64,000 nucleotides of DNA from NCBI RefSeq assembly GCF_964340395.1, contig NC_135565.1, positions 21,290,709 through 21,354,708 of the forward strand, written 5' to 3'. A model generated the notes under the pieces. It had not been told where the DNA came from. It searched no databases and saw only the letters and a list, made by a program, of their open reading frames with translations. Positions within the stretch are counted from its first letter, which is position 1; every line of letters begins with the position of its first letter. Source of the stretch: Glandiceps talaboti (taxonomy: Eukaryota > Hemichordata > Enteropneusta > Spengelidae). The translations under genes and the position numbers were made by a program. This document shows, one piece after another, positions 48,301 to 61,300 of the stretch.

Positions 48301-51300
48301 TGCCATCACATAAGTAACTAGGATGTATACATTCTCCACTAATACATTGGTACATATTAACAGGACAAGAATCGTTTTGTACTACGGAGATAGAACAATT
48401 ATAGTCAGGTAGGGACTGTGAATTATCTATGTTACATTTTTACTTCGCGACTTTTATAAAGACATTCATATTTTTTGCTATTGGTATTATGTATATCTAT
48501 TTAGTTTCACCAAAGTTTTCTTGTAAAGTCTCCCTGTAAAATGCATTTTCAAAAACGGCATTATTTAATTTAAAACATTTTAATGTTATTATATTTACAC
48601 AATCAATACTTACAATGTTTACTCTTTTCCAATGAGTGGATCACTTTGGCAGGAGTATCTAGAGATATAACATGGGACAATATCTATCATGTATATTCAT
48701 CACAGATATATTCAGTTGTTAAACTTTTACTGTCTTAGTGTATAAGTGAAAAGAACCGATTTTCTGTATTTGACTGTCTTAGTGTAAAATGATGGCAACC
48801 ATTACTTTCTCTTAACAATAGCGAACTTGCAATCCAGACTAAGCATGCTCAAACGCAAAGGACTGTGGGATTATCTGTAGTTATCGTAATACCTAATCTG
48901 GAGCTACTGATAAAATTAACGTCCCGCAATGGTCAGGGTAACTATGAATTGTTTACAATGCTAATTGATTAGTATTTCTTATCACACTTCCCATGATGCA
49001 ACATTCAACATGGTGGGTTTGCAAGTTCCATATTCTAAACATGTTGAAGATCCATTTAACTATTGTATGATCTAATGATAATCTTAATACTGGTAGAAAC
49101 AGATTGACAATATTAGAATTAAAGAATAACGGGACACAAGCATAAGATACTTTGTATGAAGAACGAAATCTTTTGAAATTATGCATCTTATTCTCAAGTT
49201 ATCTTTTGCATCTGCAACTGGTAAATTGATAGCGTTTTATATGATGAAATTGGTATGCATGTTATTCATAAATGTATGATAAATCCATACTATATTGATG
49301 TATATAGTATGTTGTACTCACGAACGTTGATTGCACCAGTTGCCTTTTGTTTACAAATGAACAAATTGGATAACTTTGCGTCGCATCGTATATCATACCA
49401 ATGATTATGAGAATGGAAATTATTCAGATACAAAGCCACACAATCCTGATAGACGCTGCCATCTGGCTGTGATCTAGACAAAGGTAAAATTTATATTTTT
49501 CTTTACATCGCAATCAATTAAATGACCCAAATACAATGCCACGCAATCCTGATATTTCCTGAAGTTTTCTTTGAATATTAGAATCACTGAATTTGGACAA
49601 TATAACTTTCAGAGATATTGCTTTTGAAACACCAGCTTTATATAGATGACATTAATAAGAATTTGTTGTTGTTGTTGTGGAGAAACTAACATGTAATCGA
49701 ATGACAATGTTTCATTAGAATGTTTATATGACACCTTTACAAAGATGTGGTTTTTTTTACCAGACACGCATCCATACAAATATTCAATGTGACGTCTTAC
49801 CCCGTTGTGCTCCAATCAGAATACATGAAACGTGATCCATCAGACCAAGAATACTGTCCTTCAACATACAGGTCCGACAAACCTTCCGGGTACGATATAA
49901 ATATAAACATACACCAGTATTATATAAATTCATAAGTCATACAAAGCTGTTAAAGGCTGTAAAGTTATTGTTACTTAATATATAATACCAAATGCCTGTA
50001 CCTATAATAAGATGAGGCTTGTACCTTGAATGTTAGCTAATTTTTATCCAAGTTTATCCCTTACAGTACGTGTACTAATAGATTTTTTAATGTTAGCTAA
50101 TTTTTAGCTAAGTTTATCCCTTACAGTACGTGTACTAATAGAATTTTTAATGTTGGCTAATTTTTTTATCTAAGTTTATCCCTTACAACTTACGTGTACT
50201 AATCTACTGTAGTCGTCAATTTTGTGACAACATTAATCATCCCCAATAGCTCTCTGTGTCGTATCTGACCTCTCCTCTTCTCGCCAGCCAATCCCGCTGA
50301 CCCTAATGGTGTGGACATTACAGGCAAATTGTAGTTTAAAAAAGACTACTTTAACTCTTTTTGTAATATGTCCAAAATTGTATGTATAATTGAAAATATT
50401 GTACAGTTTTACAAAGGCTGTTTCAAAAGAAAATATAGATCAGTGTGACTCTTACTCACCAATGTAAATCCAGGACTCTCGGTGGTCAACAGATAGAAAA
50501 TGAATAAACTCTGCTTCGGTTGCTGAAATAATACTTGTCAGAGATGCATTATTTTCTTTGCAAACCTGTTCACTGTCTAGCCACGTTAAAGCTGAAGAAT
50601 TTTCGAACAAGTGATAACAATGGCTATTGTGTAACTTCCAGTCTTTGGAACATTTAAATCCTTTAGAAATAAGAAGGAACGGATTATAGGCATGTAAATT
50701 TGTTAGTTACATGTTTACTGATACCGATTATTACATATATGTCACAGTCGTGTGCAATAAAAGTACATTTAATTAAATTACTTGTGTCTGTCTCATTTAT
50801 AGTGTGTGTATGTCCCTTCTGTATTTCATTTTGTGAGTTACCGTGACGTAATCCTTTGTTGTTGTGTTCATAAATATTCATTTCTCATCCAAATACTTCA
50901 CACCTTTCTATCACATTCAGGTTAGTGTTCATAAATATTCATTTCTAATTATAATCACCTGTTAACATCTCCTCATCCAATTACTTCCTACCTTTCTATC
51001 AGATGACTTTTCTGATATATTATAAGTAAGCGCGACTGGTTAGTGTTACAGAAATGCAGACGTGGCCAGTATGGCTATACTAGTACCTTTCTGTATACTT
51101 TAAGGTTAGTTCTAACTTTATCTTTCAGTTATTGTGTCATTTGTATCTTTACTTTTACTATATTTATATATTACTATATTTATATTTGTGTAACAGAAAT
51201 GCAGACGTGGCCAGTACGGCTATACTAGTATATTTCTGTATACTTTCAGACATATGTGAGAATAAAGCAACGTTGACCATAATTACGAGTCCAGAAACCA

Positions 51301-52218
51301 AAGTTATTGGCAAACAACCGTGACATATATAACTCACCTTACTTAATCAATATTGAACAGCGCAAAGTGATACAATTGTAAGACTTTTATTTTAAAAATT
51401 GAAGCTGAAAGTCAAGTGTCTATAATTTATATTTCATTTGGTTAAGCCCTTAGATTAATACCTTTCTAAGACCTAATATACTTGAAAGGCTTAATAAAAC
51501 TATAAACTTTATTATGGCAATAATTTCCTGGTTTAATCACCTTCTAACATAAAATATGAATTGATTGATAAACATTATTTCCAAGGTCCTCGTTTAAAAG
51601 TAATCAAGATGTGTTTTTCTTCCTTATCCGAAAAGTAACACACTAAATTAAAAGAAACGGGTTTTTTTATTTATCATTTAGTTTTCGCGATAAAATGCAA
51701 GTCTTGAAGATCTTAACTCATTTGTCAGTGAAAGTAACATTTTTCATTAAAATGAAACAACACCACTTACTATTATATTTGTCAGAATGTAAAATTGTTT
51801 CCTCAATTCGATGAAATTGATAAATCGATAGAAATCCCATACTATTGTCATCAACGTTATCTGATGTGAACATAATGACCATTTCACTGAAATCTGATAG
51901 TATTGTATCTAGTGGTGGATTCTTATTACAAAATCGTCGACGGTGTTTAATATCCTCAATATTTCCACTAGAAATCTCAATCTTATCAGCATAACAATTC
52001 ACAGCTGATCTGCCAATATCAAACTCATGGAAATTAACACTGATATAGGATCGTCTGTCTGCACGTAGCTGCCATGAACATCTCATCATTGTTGGATAAG
52101 GTACTGGATAGTCTCTGGTTGATAGTACACCAGATGTATAATTTGTACATAACAAATTACTCACACATATTCTCGAAATATTTTGACAATTGGTTACATC
52201 TGGCAAAAGGAAAATATT

Positions 52219-52255
<37 letters not shown>

Positions 52256-52310
52256 CCACCACCACCACCACCACCACCACTACCACCATCACCATCACCA
52301 TCACCATCAC

Positions 52311-52357
<47 letters not shown>

Positions 52358-55300
52358 CAGTTTGTACGAAACGCCGCATCGCGGACTCCTGGCTATCAAG
52401 AGGGGTTAGGCAGAATAACTTGGCATATCCTTCATACTGTATTTGTTTATACTTAATGTATTAACTTCAATCTATCTTAATTTACAGATAACTGACTGTC
52501 TCAGCGATATTTCCACAATTCACAACATATTCTCGTTTTGATAAATTATGTTTATTTTTTAGACCTAATTTTTCATCATTTGGTCAAAGAAACAAAACTC
52601 GAATTACCCTCGGTTAAACGAATATAGTACTGCCATGTGGCTGAACCCTTCAGTGAGAATGGTTTGTCAGTCAAATAAGGAACCTTGTACAATAGTATAC
52701 ACATGGCGGTCTGTGTGTTATAGTTTACCGTACTACACGTTCTGTCTGGCCAGGTTATACATAAATGTAAACAGTCCTCTGGACCAAATACATCTGTTGT
52801 CATGTAATATGAAGGCTTCTCCAGGAATCGATATGTTAGGTAGAATTGTGACAGTAAATATTCTGTACAAAAATATAATGAAATGATATTAAGAAGCAAT
52901 TAAATATGAAATGATATTATAATAAAATACATTAATGATAACACACTTATCTTTTAAATGGATACAGGAAAACAATCAAGCTCTTTACCAAACACATAAC
53001 CCCGCCAGCTATTTTATTTAGTAAATACTTCATTTACATAAACGTTATTTCGTATTATTCTAGTTACCTTGATATGTGTTGTGAAAATAGTTAAAAATGC
53101 CCACACAAGCTTTGTATGTTTCTGTATGTGCCTTTCTCTACAACCATAATGTCACTGGTTATGTTTGTGTGTATCCAGAGATTATGCTAATATAGTATTA
53201 TCCATTTGGTTTATATAAGCATAATAGATAATAGTAAACATGTTTCAGTAAATATAATCATGCGTGATTTTTCAGGAAAAATGAAAATGATACAGGAAAA
53301 ACAATCCTGTCTATTTGTGTTGAAATCTAGAAATTATTTATGTTAATTAACTCACATTATTTATTTATGTATTGTTAATTATTAATTACTGATGTTATTA
53401 ATTTCTAATTATGTAATTTACCTTTATTTATTTGTTGTGCTTCAAGCACTGCGATGTAAACATAAAATAAACCGGTTAGAGGTCCTATTACTACCTCCCC
53501 TTCATAATGTATATAGTTCGCTAATACTGGTGGTGAAATGTCCTGCACACCCCATGCACCAATTCTATTCAACACCTGAAACATTTTGAAAGTATTAATT
53601 AACATTCATTTGAATTAAGTAAGAAAACATCTTTCTTTTCTATCGTTCCTCAACTCTTAAAGTGGCCATATGGATGAGAATTGGGTATTTATTTTGGACA
53701 TTTCGTCCTTACTTGTAACTCAATAAATTGCAAAAACATTTTTAAAAAGGGGGGATAAGGTTGTTATTATATGTACAATAACAAACCTTTTATAGTAACA
53801 AAACTTTTACTCTTTTTGCATCTTTCTGTAATTTATTGTGTTACAAACAAGGACTTGGAATATGTTATTTCACATTGTTCTTACAAGTAAACATAATAAA
53901 GTTGTTTTATTAATTAAAATTTCAAAAAAAATCCATATGGCCACATTTCATAGAATCATAATATTTTAAGGAATTTAAAATTCCTTCAAGTGTGTTATAG
54001 TTAAGTGCTCCTCCTAAATTAACCCTTCAATAATATATTGAAATATATAATTACCATGCGAACTGTTTGAGGCAAAACTTGAGATATAGTAAAAGCAATA
54101 TTAGTGGAGATTTGTGTTTTGTTATCACATATTTTGAGAAGCGGACCAAGAAGTTACAGAGAAGATTGTTACCATGCTCTTCAGGAACGCCGGTATTTCT
54201 GATAGCTCCACAAGCGATATTAATTCAGGCAATGTGGTTATAATGACATATTACCTTTATTCCTGCAAGTTATTTTTTAACTATATTAATACATTATTGA
54301 AATGTAAAGATAATGGTATACCTATTTACCTTATACGGTACACTAGTGTCCTTCCCATACTTCCAACTGCGCCCATCATCACTAAACAAAGCCTTCAGTA
54401 TAAGAACAAATGGACTTGAAACTCTTATGAAAAGCTTTGCCACGGGAACTTTGTTAGGAAGTTTCAACAGGAGTAACTGATATGTTTTGCTTGCATCCAT
54501 GCTCAGAAAGCCCCCTAGATTGCTGTACAGTATTGGATAACGTTCAACAACAGTATCAATGGTTTCAAAATAATCATTTGGTAGATAACCTTCGTAAGTC
54601 CAATACACAGTCGCAATTATGAAGGCAGACCGGTGAGGACGTTCCACTTTTAACTCTGTATTAAGATAGATGGAAGGATACGTGCTTGACAAGTCTATGT
54701 ATATTTGAAGATATTCTTAATAGTAATGCGTCGTCTATTGATGTTTCAAATAGGTCACACGATTAATTTCTAAACTATGCAAGTTAGGCCTAATAAAAAA
54801 AGTTCTTTAATTCCGACCCCTCCTAGTTTTTCACGCCGACCTTACAAAATAATAAATCGCGAAAATTGTGAAATCTCGAAAGTAATAGTGGATGCGGAAA
54901 CTGTCATCAACTTAAAAAGACAATATAAAACTATTCTTCAAATCTGTAATGGCTGCACATCTGATAAGAAGAAACCAATAACACAGATATCATACGGAAA
55001 ACAACGGAAAATATAACTACCTGAACTATACACTCACATATGAAAAAGAAAAATTAAAAAAATCTTCCTACCCCACCTATATACAATTGAATGTAATCGG
55101 AACCACACAATGTTTTTTACTCCTTATTCATATTGTGCAAGCTAATCTGTGTAGGTTACTGTCTCAATGAGCAACGAGTCATGTGACCAACCCATCACGT
55201 GACATCAGACATGTATGGACAAAAGCTTCAGCTTTGCTTTCACTAGCTTTCAATTGTGTTTAGTATCTCAAAAGTAAAACTATATAAGTTCATAACATCA

Positions 55301-58300
55301 TACAGAACAATGCATATTCGTATCTTGAAATCAACAGACACAAAACACTGATATGAATGAACATTGGTCTGTTGTATTACCTTGGATAGGTGAACAAAAT
55401 ACCCCAACGGGTTTCTTTGTATATGTATTAAAATCACCCAAAGATCGTATATATATATCCTTAAAGACATAGCTGGTTAAATGATGGTAATCACATATCA
55501 ACCCGATCATCACTAGATCGTCAGCTGTCCAGTACCACTTAAGTCCAACTGTGACGATATCAGGTGAAACATACGTTTCATGCAGAGATGATATTGTGGC
55601 ATTTTTCTCAATGCATGCATCTGTAGCTTCAACGGTAGTGTCAAATCGTCCTTCTATTAGGAATACATTTACTGTAAAAGAGACAAGATGGTAATAGAAT
55701 CATTAACATCTGAGTGTTAGTGAGGCATACTTCAAGTCTTAGGTATGCTTGTGGTCTTCTTTGCAATTGTGATTGTGGTTTTCTGTACGACTGTGATTTC
55801 TCTTGTTGAGGTGTAATAATAATTCTACAATCAAGATAACATATATGTATCAAGTTTCAATAGCAGGTTTTTACGAAGGCATAGACAGACAAATGTATGT
55901 AGATGAAAACCCATTCTTATGTAAATATAGACTAAGCAGAATAGTCACTATGCAGTTATTGGCTGAAATCTCTCCATTTTAATTTCTTAATTCAACGTCA
56001 ACGAATTTGGGTGTAATGCAAATTTTCTTCTTCAAGTAATTTGCATTTTGTTAGCGTACTTATTTCATACGTCTCCCCATACACATGCTGCCAGATGTTA
56101 TAGGAATGAAAAGATTGGATGAACTTGCATTGCAAACTTTGTACCAAAGGCTTACCACAGTTAGAGTTATGTAAATTAATTTGTACCGGTTTCACATTTT
56201 GTTCCAGAATAACCAATAGCACAAGTGCATATAGGTGAGTTCAACACTGCTATACACGTTCCACCATTACGACACATGTAAGTTCTACAAAGGTCTCTCA
56301 TTGGGTAACCTGTATGAAAGATATTTCATTTCATGTAGATGTATGAGCGCCCTCTTTGTACGTGTACGTGTAGGCCTATATCTTAGAATATCATGAACAG
56401 GCTCTGCTCTTGACTCCCTCAATTTTACGGTCTTTAAAAATGTCAAGGTCGTTTCAAATATGGTCAAGAGTCTTATCAGTAATATGAGATGATATATCTA
56501 GTAGGAGAACATAGTAATGTCCTTTTTAAAAGTAAGTCGATTTTAAGGGACACAAGTTGAGTTGATATATTTCTCGGTGTAATATTTACTTCATGTTTAA
56601 AGTTAGTCAATAGTTTGCTTACTAAAATGTTCTTAACTATCACTTGCAATTGCAATTGGCTGCAAATGACTGAACTCACATCTGGTATTGTTAACGATCA
56701 CTTGTAATTGGTTGCAAGTGACTGAACTCACACCAGGTATTCTTAACGATCACTTGTAATTGGCTGCAAGTGACGGAACTCACACCCGGTATTCTTAACG
56801 ATCACTTGTAATTGGCTGCAAGTGACTGAACTCACTCCAGGTATGCTTAACGACCACTTGTAATTGGTTGCAGGTGACTAAACTCACACCTGGTATTCTT
56901 AACGATCACTTGTAATTGGTTGCAGGTGACTGAACTCACACCTGGTATTAGGATATAACTTATAAATGATCCGATGACATAAGTTATTATCACGTATACA
57001 AAATGTCGTGGAAATGTCGTCAACTGCTCTAAGAAAGTTAATACGATTGTAGTGTTATGAAAGACATGCGTTGACGTCATTAGAGAGGTTTAGATGCGTG
57101 TATTTACGTGTGTTTTATGCGTGTAGCATCATAGTCACGTGATTCGAAGAAACTTAGGCGTTCTGTATCAAACGACGTTACGTCAAAATGGCGGTCTACA
57201 CGTAACTGTAAATACGTGTTAAGTTTTTGTCATTTTCTTCTTAGACTATCAAATGTCGCATTTTTTTATATCAAAGTTCGGAAGCATAACTTTAAACTAA
57301 TTGTTTGGTTTTTGGTTTGGGTAGTTGCAGGAAAAATAACAAAAATATGGAAAATCAAAGGCATGTGTCTGGCCCTCAGGACAGAAGATGTCAACGCGCG
57401 CGTTCACATTCCACTGTTTTTCACGTTTGTGTTTAGAAGTTAGAACGCATAACTAAACACAATTTTGTACGCATCATTACTTGTGCGCCTGCACGATAAC
57501 GCTCCCGTAGGTGTACGCGTTCTAATGTGTATCTAAACCTCTCTATTACCATTCAACTCAAACAGTTTATTAATCCAAAGTTTTATGTACGCATTTCCAC
57601 TTGAGTGGAAAGCTTAGAGCCGAAGTCAATAGTTCAATGTAGGATAAAAAAGAACTACATTCTTTTACTTTGGGAGTGGGGGTGAGACATTTTAGTTCTC
57701 ATCCTATAATTTTAGTATAAAGTCGATTTTACTTTTAATGGATGGCATGTTTTGAACCCGTAAATACAAATATTTCTTTAAAAAACATGTCTTATTGAGA
57801 AATGGAATAATTTTTGCTATAGTAAATGCATGGTACTAAAATATAATAAAGTGTCAACAAATGTCAACAAAAGAACTATTTAACTGGCTTTATATTCACA
57901 ATAGCACTACATATTACTACATACTAATTTGAAATTGATTGTGCGGTTTGAAGCAATTTTCAATTTTAGCCAATTTAGTTAGAACTGGCGGGGATGGGGC
58001 TGAGGCTAAAGTATAAAAAAATGTTTTTTATCCTACACTGAACTATTGATCTTGCCCCCTATGAACTAAGCTTGTGTCATTTTAATATTTAAATAACATT
58101 GAGTACACTACCCCCAATTAACATATGCAGTTATCGGATTTAAGACACTAAAATGCTGCCAAAACAAAAATCTAATACTTACGACAATTGTGACCAACAT
58201 CTCCAATATTACACGACATATATACTCCTAAGGTAGATTTGCATTGAGGTTCATCGAACTTTGGCAGAACCCGACAGAACTTGTTATCCAAATCATTTGC

Positions 58301-61300
58301 TCTTACAAAATTTCTAACAGCTTCTGTTGACGGGGATACGCCATAACGTGAAAAATCAATGGATCCAGACAGCCAATGAATACAGTGCATTCCATTTTTG
58401 GATACGCCCACTTTACCTCGATAATCGACAGCTTGTGGGTCCCAATAACACTCGTCCATACCGCCTACAAATATGAGATTCAACTAATAAACAACCTATG
58501 GTGACGTCATATCAAAAACATCGTGCTACAGGTTGTTTAGTATAACATCTCATATCGAAACTGTATATTATATGCCCACAGTGTCTCATCATTCCTAAAA
58601 ATGACTAAGTGACAATTTGGACTAAAGTCACTGCAGGACTATTTTCATATCCATTATACCATGCACATGGCAAGTTATTGTTTCTGAACAAAAACTATGG
58701 TTATATACCTTGGTAGTTCTACGTCACGATATTAGTAATCCTTGGCCTACGTCATTGGCTCATCGCAGTCAAAATGTGCCAAATCGCCATTATTTTCTAG
58801 ATGTTTTATAAATAATACAGACTGAGTATATTATCTTGAACATAAAGCTACTGATACATAAAGTTATTTACCATACGATGTGTAGACCTCTACTTCTTTG
58901 ATTATAGTTTCATCAAACACATACTTCGCAATCAGCTGAATGCGATTTGTCAGATGGTGTTGAAAACGAAAGCAATACCAATGTACCCATACTGTGGCGT
59001 CATTGTTGTATTCTATCGTTGTGTAGCCAAGTCTTGCATTTTGTACCATTTCGATATCAAGTATGTCACCACACACATACAATGCGTTGCCAAAATATAG
59101 TTCTGGTTTATCAATAAATGCACTGACTTCCATAGTGAACACTACATAAACATAACCATGCAAAAATTAGATTGTTCGGAAAAAAATGGTTGGAAAATTA
59201 TTATTCATACAGTCAATCTAATTGCAGAGAAACTTGACAATGTTTGTAGAGGGAGTAATATCTGACCTGTTATGCTCATTTGTTTTCTAATCTACACAAT
59301 GGCATCTGTTTAAACGTCAAATCTTTAGTTCAAAGTCTTTCAGACACAAGCGTATCGCGCCTACATCAGATGGTAAGAAGAAACCGTTGAGGGCGAGATA
59401 TGACGTATCGTGACAATCTGTAATAAATAAGTACTTACAAGATTCTTCATCGATTAGCACTCGAATGCTTTGAATGATTATTGGCTTAATGAATACCATA
59501 TCAAAGACTGAAAAGTAAGGCATATTGTCAGCACATCTGAAGAAATCTCTGAACGCTATCCAGGATTTATCTGTCGGATTGTCATTTCGTGTCATCATTT
59601 TGTCTGTTTTAGATGGAATACCAATGAAAGGAAAAGCACCACTTTCAAAAATTCCGTTTTCTATGTCACCGCGTCCATCAATCATGGCTTCAAGTTGCTT
59701 CAGATCTGACTTTATCATCGAATCAAACGCTACGTTGTAGATATCTGAAATTGGGATAACATGTCATCGCATTGATATTTGGTTATATGCCTGTGATTCA
59801 AGCTAAGATAAACACGACGGTGTACTGATGACAGTGATGTATCCTTCCACCAAAGCTATAACCAAACATCCAGGCTGTAATATTTTTGTATTTGTCTCCA
59901 TGGATGCTTTTGTCATGCATGGGATTTCAATTCAGGAAAATTGAAAGAGATAAAAGTGGATTTTGCAAAATATGATTCTCCTTGATATTACATAGGTCGG
60001 TGAAAATAATACCCGAGGAGTATATGTTATAATTATGATGAATGCGAACACAATGTGCAAAAAAAAGATATTTACTTGTAAGAATTTACAATAGGCTCAT
60101 CTCCCCTGACAAATTTAGATATGAAAATATTTGATGTTGACGTCAGTAACTGCATTAATGTGATTGAAAACAAAAGTTGATGAAAAGCCGTATATGTACA
60201 CACCAAAGACACGATCGCGATGACTATGTACATGTTACATATATTTGAATGAGATGACAACTCATCTAACGTTCATGTACATACAATATCAAGATTAGAG
60301 TGCCTGGACTAGCGGCATCATCTGTAGTCATGGAGATGACGACGACACTTGTTCACGAACAGACCAGTGCTTTCAGGATGGAAGTTATCCAAGGGGGGGG
60401 GGGGCTGCGAACATGCCAATTTTGTAAAGAAGCTGAGAAAGGGCTTGTTGCCTGGAATCCATTAAAAAAGATAAAGAGGAGGAAAACGAGAGGCAGAGAT
60501 ACATTAAGAAGGTGGTTATATATATTTTTCCTTTTTTTTAAATCGATCGACAAACCCATAATTGCCACGAAAACGTACTGAGAAACAAAAACAAATCAAA
60601 GTCCCCCTTATTTGAAAACATATCACTAAGTTGCCATACTTAAATGTAATTGACTAACCTCACTAAGAATGAATATTCGCTAGATAAAAATTAAGAATTA
60701 TTTTAATAAATTAACCAGTCTATTGATCTATACTTTGTAGGAATAGTCAGATGTCAAAGTGTCTACACTATATCTAATAGTCAGATGTCAGAGTGTCTAC
60801 ACTGAATCTAATGCCTGGGGCATAATCTTCAATTCTTTCAAGTCTCGCTTACAAGCTATACAAACAGAAGATAACAATATATAGACGAGGTATTCTGTCG
60901 ACGATAGAATTCAGCTTAACTTTTATCAACCATGACCGTGAGTGAGTGTTTTTTTGTTAACAACATTGTTTCAAGCTTAATATCAAAAATAATTAAACCT
61001 ATAGCCTGCGTTTTCTCTCTTCAAATGAAAGTTTATCTGTGTTGGTAATTCAATGCCTTGCATCTTTACTTTGTTAACATTTTCTGATATTGAAATATCT
61101 TCCCATTACTTTTTGTGTCTAAAATGAAATGACAATAATTGTCTTATTCATAAGATACACAGTGTTTGTACTTTTTACTTGTTTCAATGAAGCAGTTGGT
61201 GAAATGGATAGGAATGATCTTTTACTATCAGATGTACATTCTTTTGCCATATGTTGCCTATATCACAATAAACGTGGACACGTCGACGGTACCACAGGCA

